Assembly (NCBI GenBank): GCA_003170275.1
Contig: PNAM01000053.1
Location: 1 to 64,000, forward strand
Reading direction: 5' to 3'
Source of the DNA: Myxococcales bacterium
Lineage (GTDB): Bacteria > Myxococcota_A > Polyangia > Palsa-1104
DNA: 64,000 nucleotides
In this document: positions 23,420 through 30,991 of the stretch, piece after piece
Layout of the letters: each line of letters starts with the position of its first letter
Numbering within the stretch: the stretch's first letter is position 1
The notes under the pieces: generated by a model
What the model was told of the DNA's origin: nothing
The model's database searches: none
Seen by the model: the letters and a program-made list of their open reading frames with translations, nothing else
Program-made: the position numbers and the translations under genes

Positions 23420-23938
23420 TCAGGTTCCGAAATAGAACAGCACCGGCTTGGCCACTTTCGTCTTCGCTAAAAGGCCGAGCGCGTAGCCCAGCGCCGCCGG
23501 ATCGGCGGCGTTGCGGATGGGCCGCGACCACTGCTGCTCGTTGAGCGGCTTGCCGTCGGCGCCTTGCAGCGCGAAGCCGGTGGTCGAAAAATCGTCGGCG
23601 GTTCCGCCGCTCGGCTGCGACCTCCAGGTCAGGAGCGAATGCGCCGCGACGATGTCGAGCAGACGGCGCCATTCCGCTTCGCTCAGGTCGGCGCGCGCCT
23701 CTTGATAGGGCTCGCCGACGTTGCGCGAAACCACCAGCGTGAAGCGGCTTCCCTCGCGTCGCGCTACCACCCGCTCCGCCGGATCGGGCCGGCTGGTGGG
23801 CGCCATCGGCTTGCCCGGCGTGGTCCAGAAACGGAGCTCGCTGATGGCGCCAGCGCGCGGCGTCGAGGTCGAGTTGTCGCCGCGCCCGTGGCTCGGCCAC
23901 AACATGCAAACTGCGACGAGCAATCCCAAGGTGCGCAT
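23420..23938 (-). CDS. secreted protein of unknown function
   Basis: A 172-residue protein with a signal peptide (MRTLGLLVAVCMLWPSHGRG). The mature part (ELRFWTTPGKPM, RFTLVVSRNVG, LSEAEWRRLLDIVAAHSLLTWRS) is mixed alpha/beta with no recognised family. Start ATG 23938 is chosen because the signal peptide begins there. It lies convergent to the ceramidase-like gene and downstream of the membrane kinase on the same strand, 67 nt after it, so it could be in that transcript. Confidence 0.6.
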   Translation of the reverse strand: MRTLGLLVAVCMLWPSHGRGDNSTSTPRAGAISELRFWTTPGKPMAPTSRPDPAERVVARREGSRFTLVVSRNVGEPYQEARADLSEAEWRRLLDIVAAHSLLTWRSQPSGGTADDFSTTGFALQGADGKPLNEQQWSRPIRNAADPAALGYALGLLAKTKVAKPVLFYFGT

Positions 23939-24005
23939 CGAGATCAGTCTACCCGACGAGTGGCGGAGCCGTAGCAAATCGCCTCGAAATCGCAGTCGCC
24001 ACCGT

Positions 24006-25763
24006 TCAGCCGGGAATGGTCGGGCCGGTGGCCGACGGCTGATCCGCGCCGGCGCCCACCACCTCTAACAAACCGCTGCGCTCGGTGAACCCGGCGAAAG
24101 TGGCCGCCAGCGCGCGTGCTTCGGGGCGATCGGCGGGATGTTTCGCCAGCAGGCTCGTGATCAACCGATCGAGCGGATCGTCGCCGAGTGGCGGCGCGGG
24201 CGTGCCGATGTGCTGCGCCAACAGCTCGAGCGCAGATCCCTCGAACGGCCTTTTGCCGGCGCGCGCGCGGTACAAGATCGCGCCGAGCGCGTAGACGTCG
24301 CTCTTGGCGTCGGCGCCGCGGCCGCTCGCCTGCTCCGGCGAGATGTACGCGGGCGTGCCGAACACCCGGCCGACGGTGGTCATCTCGCCCGAGCCGAGCT
24401 GCTCGCCGAAGATCTTGGCCAGCCCGAAGTCGACGATCTTGGCGGTGTCGTGGTGGCCGTCGCGCTCGATGAGGATGTTGTCGGGCTTCAGATCGCGGTG
24501 CACCACGCCCTCGGCGTGCGCGGCCGCCAGCCCCTCGGCGAGCTGCAGGCCGAGCAGCGCCACCGAGCGCGCGTCCAGCCGTCCCGCGTCGCTGAGCAGC
24601 TCGGAGAGCGACTTGCCTTCGATGAGCTCCATGGTCAGAAACGGGATGCCCGGCGGCAGCTCGCCGAGATCGTGCACGATGACCACGTGCGGCGAGCGGA
24701 TGCGCATCGCCGAGCGGGCCTCGCGCGAGAACCGTTCGCCGGTGCGGCCGTCGGCGGCCAGATCGGCGTTGAGCAGCTTGACGGCGATCGGCGTGCCCAG
24801 GCGCAGGTGCCGCGCGCGGTACACGCGTCCCATGCCGCCCGAGCCGATCAGCTTCTCGATGGTGAACCGCTCGTCGAGCGTGCGCCCGGGCCAGGGATCG
24901 GCGCCGTCCACCATCGCGCCGCCGTCGAGCGGGCAGTGCGCCATCTGCACGCTCGGCCCGAGCATGGCGCCGCAGGTCCGGCACGCGCGGCAGCTCGGCC
25001 CGGCCACGCCCCCGGTCGGGCTCTCGCGAATGCGCCGGCCCCACGAGCGATCCGAATCGCGCTCTTCGAGCTCGCGCTGGCGGGTCAGCACCAGCGCGCC
25101 CAACATGACCATCGATCCCGCCGCCAGCGACGCCGGCGCCCAGGCGACGGTGGCCATCCCGAAGCGCGGCAGCACCAGCGCCAGCATCACCATGCCGAAC
25201 AAGTCGAACAGCAACACCCCGACCGCCATCCAGGCGGCCTCGCGGCGCACGCGCGCCGACCCGTGCCGGTTGATCGCAAACAGGAACGCGAGCGCCCAGC
25301 CGCCGACCAGCAAGATCCCCGCGAGCACCACCGGCAACAGCGGACCGAACGACGGCACGTAACCCTCGCCCGGCTGCCAGCGGATCCCCGCCACCACCAG
25401 CGGCGACGCCGCCAGCGCACCGACCAGCAGGGACACCGCGGCCGCCGCGCGCGTGTAGCGACGCAAGCGCACCACCGATGGGTGCGACGAGTCGCTGGCC
25501 AGCGCCGACAGCTGCTGATACAGCGCGAGGAACGCGATCCCCGCGCTGGCGTTCGCCAACCGCCCGCACAGGAGCGCGCGGGCCGCGAAACCCTCCGGCG
25601 CCGCCGTCGACAGGTAGCCCAGCCCGGAGGTCGCGGCCAGCCCGAGGTTGAGCAGCGCGAACCAGCGCGCCTGGACGGAATGGCGCTCCGCGAGGACGGC
25701 CAACAGACCGACGAGCAGCAGAAAGATGATGCCGATGAGCGACGGAACCGCAGCGCCGGTCAT
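24006..25763 (-). CDS. Ser/Thr protein kinase with N-terminal multi-helix membrane sensor and zinc ribbon
   Basis: A 585-residue protein in unusual order. Residues 1-225 have about seven membrane helices, similar in layout to the 7TM regions of some histidine kinases. Residues 258-280 form a zinc-ribbon-like patch (CRACRTCG, then HCPLDGG). The kinase domain spans ~297-560: P-loop GSGGMGRVY, Lys329, catalytic HRDLKPDN (Asp424), DFG 446-448 and GTPAYISPEQ. All catalytic residues are present. Most bacterial kinases place the kinase before a single membrane helix, so here signal reception in the membrane precedes it. A TACACT hexamer (25780-25775) lies 11 nt before the start. Confidence 0.85.
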   Translation of the reverse strand: MTGAAVPSLIGIIFLLLVGLLAVLAERHSVQARWFALLNLGLAATSGLGYLSTAAPEGFAARALLCGRLANASAGIAFLALYQQLSALASDSSHPSVVRLRRYTRAAAAVSLLVGALAASPLVVAGIRWQPGEGYVPSFGPLLPVVLAGILLVGGWALAFLFAINRHGSARVRREAAWMAVGVLLFDLFGMVMLALVLPRFGMATVAWAPASLAAGSMVMLGALVLTRQRELEERDSDRSWGRRIRESPTGGVAGPSCRACRTCGAMLGPSVQMAHCPLDGGAMVDGADPWPGRTLDERFTIEKLIGSGGMGRVYRARHLRLGTPIAVKLLNADLAADGRTGERFSREARSAMRIRSPHVVIVHDLGELPPGIPFLTMELIEGKSLSELLSDAGRLDARSVALLGLQLAEGLAAAHAEGVVHRDLKPDNILIERDGHHDTAKIVDFGLAKIFGEQLGSGEMTTVGRVFGTPAYISPEQASGRGADAKSDVYALGAILYRARAGKRPFEGSALELLAQHIGTPAPPLGDDPLDRLITSLLAKHPADRPEARALAATFAGFTERSGLLEVVGAGADQPSATGPTIPG

Positions 25764-25900
25764 GCTTCGGGTCGAGTGTAACAGGAATGGTCGCGGCATC
25801 TCTGCTAGAACCGACCCATGCGCGCCTGTCTCGTGATGATCTACTCACATCTCGGCGCAGCCCTCATCGCGCTCGCGACGACGGGCAAATTGAGGTTGTT

Positions 25901-26380
25901 GTGACTGGGCCGATGACGTACGAGTGGAACACCTCGCTGTACTTCGGCGTCAAGGTTGTCCACGTGCTGGCGATGACGCTGTGGTTGGGCGGTCCTTTCG
26001 TTGCCGTCTTTGGGGTTCGTCGTGCCTTCAACGCTGGACCTGATCTCGCGAAGGCTACGGCGGAACGGCTGCTCTCGATCACCCCTGTGTTCATCGTGTC
26101 CGCGCTGGTGACGATACTGAGCGGGGCGGTTCTGATCTTGCTGGCCGGCGGAATCTCTCGCGTGCCGGCTCGAATCCTGATCGGGGCAGCGTTGGTGGTC
26201 CCCATCTTTGCCGTCGGCGGTGCAATGAACCGCCCAGCTCTGATGAAGTTGCGCGATCACTTCGCGGCCGGCCGAGATGTCTCTACTGCCGAGCCATTCG
26301 TTCAACGGTTCCTTTGGGCACACCGCATCGAGCAGGTTCTTCGCGTGACCATCCTCGTGCTCATGGTGCTTCCGCTTTGA
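25901..26380 (+). CDS. CopD/DUF2269-like integral membrane protein
   Basis: A 159-residue protein with four helices (~12-35, ~57-82, ~88-105, ~138-156). The first contains LYFGVKVVHVLAMTLWLGGPFVAVFG, with His and the W-x-GG pattern seen in CopD/DUF2269/DUF4149-type membrane proteins that may bind heme or copper. The last helix follows FLWAHRIEQVLRVT. Start GTG 25901 is preferred because TGAGG (25891-25895) precedes it by five bases; ATG 25913 is the alternative. Function is unknown. Confidence 0.65.
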   Translation: MTGPMTYEWNTSLYFGVKVVHVLAMTLWLGGPFVAVFGVRRAFNAGPDLAKATAERLLSITPVFIVSALVTILSGAVLILLAGGISRVPARILIGAALVVPIFAVGGAMNRPALMKLRDHFAAGRDVSTAEPFVQRFLWAHRIEQVLRVTILVLMVLPL

Positions 26381-26455
26381 GTCGCCCGAAGTCGACCCCC
26401 GATGACCTTGGCCACCTCGTCTGTGTGCGAACGACGCGCACGAGCCGGGCAGCGG

Positions 26456-27103
26456 CTATCTCTTGCGCAGAGCCGCGGTGGAGACTACGGCCACTTGCGT
26501 CCTTGTCGATGAGCTGGCCTGCATCACGACGTAGGCGGTGCCGACCCTGAAGAGCGAGCCGCCCTCCCGGTTCTGCGCGATCGAGTTGTCGACCTGCGTG
26601 TCTTCGCCGTGGGTGGCTAGAGTGACCTGGCACTCGCCCTGGATTTCGGAAAAGAGGTCAGGCGGCAGATCTATCGCGCCGGCGCTCTCACTTTGGAGGA
26701 ACTTCATCACCTGTGCGCGGACGGGCGCGAGCAGTCTCTTGCGCTCGTCGCCGGATTCACGAATCCGGGTCAGCTTGGCTTCACCCGCGCTGGGGCCGAC
26801 GCAGAGCACCGCCAGTTCGGAGGTCTTTGCCATCTGCCGTAGCACCGGCTCACCATCGAGCATCGACATGCTGAGCCCCAGATAAGCGGTGCGAGCGGAG
26901 GGAAGCGTGAGTTTCTCCGACTGCGCGCGGAGCACCGGACACCAAGACCGGTTGGGATCGGCGGAGCCGGGCGCGCATTTCAGCTCGGCGGCGAAGCGGC
27001 GCTTGATGTGGCCGATCGGTTCTTCGCCTTCGGGGAGCGCCGTGGCGCGGAGCGCGAAGGACAACGAAACGAGGACGGTGATGGAGATCGGTGGGGTGCG
27101 CAT
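26456..27103 (-). CDS. secreted protein of unknown function
   Basis: A 215-residue protein with signal peptide (~1-22, cleaved near ATALPEG). The sequence is mixed, with Cys at KCAPGSADPNRSWCPVL and ELAVLCVGPSAGEAK, which could pair. Its features resemble small myxobacterial exported proteins with no assigned family. Its start lies about 180 bp from the tandem-repeat lipoprotein gene on the opposite strand, sharing a divergent promoter region. Confidence 0.6.
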   Translation of the reverse strand: MRTPPISITVLVSLSFALRATALPEGEEPIGHIKRRFAAELKCAPGSADPNRSWCPVLRAQSEKLTLPSARTAYLGLSMSMLDGEPVLRQMAKTSELAVLCVGPSAGEAKLTRIRESGDERKRLLAPVRAQVMKFLQSESAGAIDLPPDLFSEIQGECQVTLATHGEDTQVDNSIAQNREGGSLFRVGTAYVVMQASSSTRTQVAVVSTAALRKR

Positions 27104-27282
27104 CGTTGCGCTTTCAGGCTACTTGAGCGACCGGCTTTGGGAAAGCGCCACGCTCGATGAATCCGATCTCCGCCTGTGACACCGATGTCACGAGGCACTA
27201 GCGAGCCGCGCCCCCGACGCGTTGCAAATCGGCGGAATGCGCGGGGGGCGAGGTGGTCCGGCACTTGCTTTACGACGGGTCC

Positions 27283-27651
27283 ATGCGAATCCTTGCGATC
27301 GTTTCGCTCTTGCTCTTCGCAGCTGCGTGCTCCACTTCGTTGAACGGCGGAAGCGATTCGGGAACGGATGGCCTGGTCGATCCGGTAGTCGGCCGTTCGT
27401 GCGGTCCCGACAATTTCTGTCCGTGCGGCTATTTCTGTCCGACGGGGAAATGCGAAGTCAACGACTTGCTTCCCGCTTCCTCTTGCGGCGACCTCGCGGT
27501 CTCCGATGGGCATGCTACCGACGGGCCGGTCGACCCGATCGTCGGTCGGGCGTGCGGGGTGGGCGCGTTCTGTCCGTGCGGCTATTTCTGTCCGACGGGG
27601 AAATGCGAGGTCGCAGACTTTCATCCTGCCTGCGGCGACGGCGGAACGTAG
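27283..27651 (+). CDS. Cys-rich lipoprotein built from a tandem duplication
   Basis: A 122-residue lipoprotein (FAAAC, lipid Cys). The mature protein is two 51-residue units, each with the core FCPCGYFCPTGKCEV and a leader (G)RSCG or (G)RACG, and an Asp-rich spacer DGLVDPVVG or DGPVDPIVG. Eight or nine cysteines would give a disulfide-knotted display domain. The DNA of the two cores is identical over 41 nt, so the duplication is recent or kept by gene conversion. Start ATG 27283 begins the signal peptide. Function unknown. Confidence 0.65.
   Translation: MRILAIVSLLLFAAACSTSLNGGSDSGTDGLVDPVVGRSCGPDNFCPCGYFCPTGKCEVNDLLPASSCGDLAVSDGHATDGPVDPIVGRACGVGAFCPCGYFCPTGKCEVADFHPACGDGGT
27415..27608 (+). 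repeat. 41-bp direct repeat inside the lipoprotein gene
   Basis: The 41-nt string at 27415-27455 recurs exactly at 27568-27608, offset 153 bp (51 codons), keeping the reading frame. Confidence 0.9.
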
Positions 27652-27687
27652 TCGGGGTACCTGAGAAATCGAGGACCGGCCGACTCG

Positions 27688-29013
27688 CTACGGAGTGAAC
27701 AACGTGCGCGTGAGCTCGTTGGCGAGCTTGTGATGCGGATCGAGCCGCGCGCGTAGCCGTTCGACATTCGCCCACGCCGCGGCATCGTAGAGTGCGCGCG
27801 GGTTGGCGAAGAACAGCTTGCCCCAGTGCGGCCGCCCCCCGAGCGCCAAGAAGCGCGGCTCGAGATCGCGGAAGAACTGCTCCCAGCCCTTGAAGCCCGT
27901 GTACGAGAGCACCTCGATCGCGCAGCTCGATCGGCCACGCAGCGGGCTCAGGTCACCGTCGCCGGCGCCGCCGACGAAGCGCAGATACGGCGGCATGTTC
28001 GGGTAGAACTTGGTTGCTGCGAGCGAGTCCTTGATCGCCTGCAGTGCGTCGTGCGTGCGCTCGATCGGCACCAGATACTCCATCGAGTACACCTTTTGGT
28101 GGCCCGGAAAGCGATGGAAGACGTGGTCTGATCGATCGGTGGTGGTCTGGTCGGGAAACAGGGACGGCTCGACCTTGTTGAGCAGCTTCTTGATGCCCGG
28201 GATCTTGCCCACGGTGGCCAGCCCGAACTGCCCGATCCAGGTGCGCACGACCCACTCCTCGATCGGATCGCGCGCCGGGTGGGTGACGTGGATCGGCGCG
28301 TCGGTGCGGTGATAGGTGCGCAGGAACACCTTGTGCTCGGTCACAAACCAGAACATGTCGACGTGCTGGTTGTCGGCCACGCGCTGTTCGATTCCCTCGA
28401 ACGCTTGCTTCTCGTCGACGACCCGCTCGTAGATCTCGAGGTTGAACGCCGGCACCAATCGGAAGGTGATCGAATAGATCACGCCCAGCGTGCCGAGCCC
28501 GACGCGCGCGGCGCGTAGATCATCAGGCGAGTCGAGGGTCACGAGCTGCCCCGCCCCATCGATCACGTCGAGCGCGACGACCTCCTCGGAGAACGCGCCG
28601 TGCGCAAGCCCGGTGCCGTGCGACGCGGTGGCGATCGCGCCGCCGACGGTGATCTCGGAGATGGTCGGCTCGGTGGCCAACGCGAGCCCGTGCTGCGCGA
28701 CGAGCTGGTCGAGATCTTTCAAGCGCATGCCGGCCTCGACCCTGATGCGCCGCGCGCCCTCGTCGACCGAGAGCAGGCGCGTGAGCGATCGCGTGTCGAC
28801 GAGCACCTCGTCGGTGCACACCAACTTGCTCCAAGAATGGCCCGCGCCGGCGACGCGCAGGTGCGCCGAGGTCCGCACCACGTCGCGCAACTCGGCGAGC
28901 GTGGCGGGCCGCGCGATCCGCTTCGGCTGACAGCGCTCGTTACCCGCCCAATTGGACCACCCCGCGCAGCCCGCGAGCACCAGCCACGACCACGCGAAGA
29001 CGACGCACCTCAC
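27688..29013 (-). CDS. secreted FAD-dependent lactone oxidase-like lipoprotein
   Basis: A 441-residue protein with a lipoprotein signal (LVLAGC, Cys16), then a VAO-type FAD domain: HLRVAGAGHSWSK with His59 in the position that can bind FAD covalently, ISEITVGGAIATASHGTG, and GLGTLGVIYSITFRLVP. The C-terminal domain is of the D-arabinono-1,4-lactone oxidase (ALO) type, ending with RPHWGKLFF, the His-Trp-x-Lys active-site motif. Relatives oxidise aldonolactones or alditols with oxygen in the cytosol or membrane; an exported lipoprotein form is less common. The substrate is not predictable. Confidence 0.85.
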   Translation of the reverse strand: MRCVVFAWSWLVLAGCAGWSNWAGNERCQPKRIARPATLAELRDVVRTSAHLRVAGAGHSWSKLVCTDEVLVDTRSLTRLLSVDEGARRIRVEAGMRLKDLDQLVAQHGLALATEPTISEITVGGAIATASHGTGLAHGAFSEEVVALDVIDGAGQLVTLDSPDDLRAARVGLGTLGVIYSITFRLVPAFNLEIYERVVDEKQAFEGIEQRVADNQHVDMFWFVTEHKVFLRTYHRTDAPIHVTHPARDPIEEWVVRTWIGQFGLATVGKIPGIKKLLNKVEPSLFPDQTTTDRSDHVFHRFPGHQKVYSMEYLVPIERTHDALQAIKDSLAATKFYPNMPPYLRFVGGAGDGDLSPLRGRSSCAIEVLSYTGFKGWEQFFRDLEPRFLALGGRPHWGKLFFANPRALYDAAAWANVERLRARLDPHHKLANELTRTLFTP

Positions 29014-29050
29014 CCTTGTGAGTTAGGCACCGGCGACGAGCGATCAAGGC

Positions 29051-29069
29051 GCTCGCTCGGTAGGCGAGC
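29051..29069. promoter_or_regulatory. inverted repeat in the divergent region
   Basis: GCTCGC-TCGGTAG-GCGAGC, a 6-bp perfect inverted repeat with 7-nt centre, lies midway between the divergent starts at 29013 and 29106. It may be an operator for either gene; chance occurrence is likely in GC-rich DNA. Confidence 0.2.
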
Positions 29070-29105
29070 GGGAGCCACGGCACAGTACGTGAATGGGATC
29101 TGGGA

Positions 29106-29429
29106 ATGAGGCTCACAGGTCTGCTTCTGTTTGGCGCGCTCCTACTGCCCGCGGGCACCGCACGCGCGGAGAAGACCCGCACGCAGGAAACCAAGAAAGA
29201 GAAAACGGACCAGGCTGCCAAGAAGGGCGCGCTGAAAGAGAAGCAGGATCCGTCCGCGGATCTCGCGCTTCAGAAAGAGAACGTCAAGAAGCTGCGCACC
29301 GACGCGGCCGACGACCGGAAGGCGGGTAACCGCGCCGGCGCGTGGGCTGCCAACGGGGACGCGCACCACGCCGAGAAGCTGATCAAGAAGGACAAGCAGC
29401 TGCTCGAGGAAGGCAAGCGCAGCAAATGA
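29106..29429 (+). CDS. small Lys-rich secreted protein
   Basis: A 107-residue protein with signal peptide (cleaved after GTARA). The mature 87 residues are strongly charged and helical (KTRTQETKKEKTDQAAKK, ALQKENVKKLRTDAADD, HHAEKLIKKDKQLLEEGK), suggesting a coiled coil or a nucleic-acid- or polyanion-binding segment. No family recognised. It overlaps the AsmA-like gene by ATGA and so is translationally coupled to it. Confidence 0.6.
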   Translation: MRLTGLLLFGALLLPAGTARAEKTRTQETKKEKTDQAAKKGALKEKQDPSADLALQKENVKKLRTDAADDRKAGNRAGAWAANGDAHHAEKLIKKDKQLLEEGKRSK

Positions 29430-30583
29430 CGACGAAGAGCAAGAAGACCCACCGGCGCCGCTGGCTGTGGCTCGGGCTGCCGCTCGGGTTGGTCACGCTG
29501 CTGGTCCTCGTCTATATGTTTCTGAATGTCATCGTGTCGTTCGCCACCCAGAAGGGCCTCGATCGCCTGCAAGCGGCGACCGGCTCGTTCAAGTCGCTCA
29601 ACGTCACGGTGATCAAGCCCGGCTACGACATCTTCGGGCTCAAGATCAACCAGATGGGGCACAAGGAACCGCTCCTGTACGCCGACCGGATCGAGATGCG
29701 CTGGTCCTGGCGCGAGCTGTTCCACGGACACCTGGTGCGTCGCATCAAGATGTGGAATGCGCGCATCGTGGTGCCGATGCGGCCGGGCGAGGACGGCAAG
29801 CCGTCGCAGCCGCCGCTGGAGATCGCCAAGACGCTCGAGTCGGTGCCGTCGGCCGGCCTGGAGCGCCTGTCGATCGTACACAGTCAGGTGATCCTGATCG
29901 ACGAGCACCACGACGGACAGCGGCTGTGGCTGCACGACTTCGACGCCACCGTCGAGAACATCGCGTCGCGCGAGAAGCTGATGCATGGGCTGCCGGTGCT
30001 GGTCACCGTGCATGGCAAGCTGCAGTCGACCGGCGACCTCGCGGTGTTCCTCACGGTGGATCCGTTCGACAAGGGCCTCACGTTCGCCGGATCGGCCGAG
30101 CTGAAGCACCTCGATCTGAAGGACTTGCACCAGTTCACCGCCATCAAGGGGCTGACCATCCCCGAGGGCAAGCTCGACGTGTTCGCCTCGCTGACCTGCA
30201 AGCGCGGTGAGCTCACCGGCGGCATCAAGCCGATCCTCACCAACGTGAAGGTGAAGGCCGCGGACGACAAGCTCGGCGACAAGATCAAGGCAGTGCTGGC
30301 CGATCTCGCCGTCAAGCTCTTCTCCGATCGCGTGCCGGGCCGCAATGCGGTCGCGATGGTGATTCCGATCCATGGCGACATGAAGAAGCCCGACGTGCAG
30401 ATCGTGCCGGCGATCATGGCGGTGCTGCGCAACGCGTTCGTCGAGGGCCTGTCGGCGAGCTTGACCGGTCTTCCGCCGCCGGTGGCCGATGAGAAGCAGG
30501 GCATCCTGCACCAGGCGCGACAGGCGCTCAGCCGGCGCTCGAAGAAGCCAGTCGAAGCGCAACCCGTGCAGCCCAAGAAGTAA
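29426..30583 (+). CDS. AsmA/DUF748-like envelope protein
   Basis: A 385-residue protein with one N-terminal helix (~14-36), then a large periplasmic beta-rich domain. The segments GLKINQMGHKEPLLYADRIEMRWSW, RIKMWNARIVVPMRP and LWLHDFDATVENIAS follow the DUF748/AsmA-like pattern, a short version of the repeating beta-groove proteins thought to guide lipids between membranes. It is smaller than typical AsmA. It is coupled to the Lys-rich protein and followed by a peptidoglycan-binding lipoprotein after nine bases, so an envelope-maintenance operon is likely. Confidence 0.7.
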   Translation: MTTKSKKTHRRRWLWLGLPLGLVTLLVLVYMFLNVIVSFATQKGLDRLQAATGSFKSLNVTVIKPGYDIFGLKINQMGHKEPLLYADRIEMRWSWRELFHGHLVRRIKMWNARIVVPMRPGEDGKPSQPPLEIAKTLESVPSAGLERLSIVHSQVILIDEHHDGQRLWLHDFDATVENIASREKLMHGLPVLVTVHGKLQSTGDLAVFLTVDPFDKGLTFAGSAELKHLDLKDLHQFTAIKGLTIPEGKLDVFASLTCKRGELTGGIKPILTNVKVKAADDKLGDKIKAVLADLAVKLFSDRVPGRNAVAMVIPIHGDMKKPDVQIVPAIMAVLRNAFVEGLSASLTGLPPPVADEKQGILHQARQALSRRSKKPVEAQPVQPKK

Positions 30584-30592
30584 GGAGCCCTC

Positions 30593-30985
30593 ATGCGACG
30601 CATCAGTTGGATCGCGCTCTTCGTGCTCGCCGGTTGTCATGCGCACCAGGTGGGGCAAAACCACGAGACGATGGCGTCGGCGCCCAAGGGCGAGCAGGTG
30701 AAGTCGGCGCGGCCGGTGCGGACCACGCCGGGATCGATGCTCGACAAGAGCGCGATGTCGAAGCTGCAGGAGGCGCTGAGCCGCCACGGCGAGCCGGTGA
30801 AGGTGACCGGGACGCTCGACGACGCGACCCAGGGAGCTCTCAAGCGGTTCCAGCGCCAACAGGATCAGCCGGCGACCGGACTGCCCGACTACGACACGCT
30901 GCACCGCCTTGGGCTCGACCCCAAGGACATCTACCTGGGCGGCACCCACCGCCGCGAGGCCCAGCGCACGTCGACGAAGAAGTAG
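30593..30985 (+). CDS. peptidoglycan-binding-domain lipoprotein
   Basis: A 130-residue lipoprotein (VLAGC, lipid Cys15). Residues ~53-105 (MSKLQEALSRHGEPVKVTGTLDDATQGALKRFQRQQDQPATGLPDYDTLHRLG) form a PG_binding_1 three-helix domain with the conserved G-x-(L/F)-D-x-x-T-x-x-A-(L/I)-x-x-FQ pattern. It probably tethers the outer membrane to the cell wall. AAGGAG six bases before ATG is a clear RBS. It belongs to the 29106-30985 envelope operon, and the Nramp-like gene follows after six bases. Confidence 0.8.
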   Translation: MRRISWIALFVLAGCHAHQVGQNHETMASAPKGEQVKSARPVRTTPGSMLDKSAMSKLQEALSRHGEPVKVTGTLDDATQGALKRFQRQQDQPATGLPDYDTLHRLGLDPKDIYLGGTHRREAQRTSTKK

Positions 30986-30991
30986 GCGCGA

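Noticed and set aside
24138-25781. 547-codon plus-strand frame opposite the membrane kinase
   Set aside because: Low-complexity His/Arg-rich shadow of a clear kinase gene.
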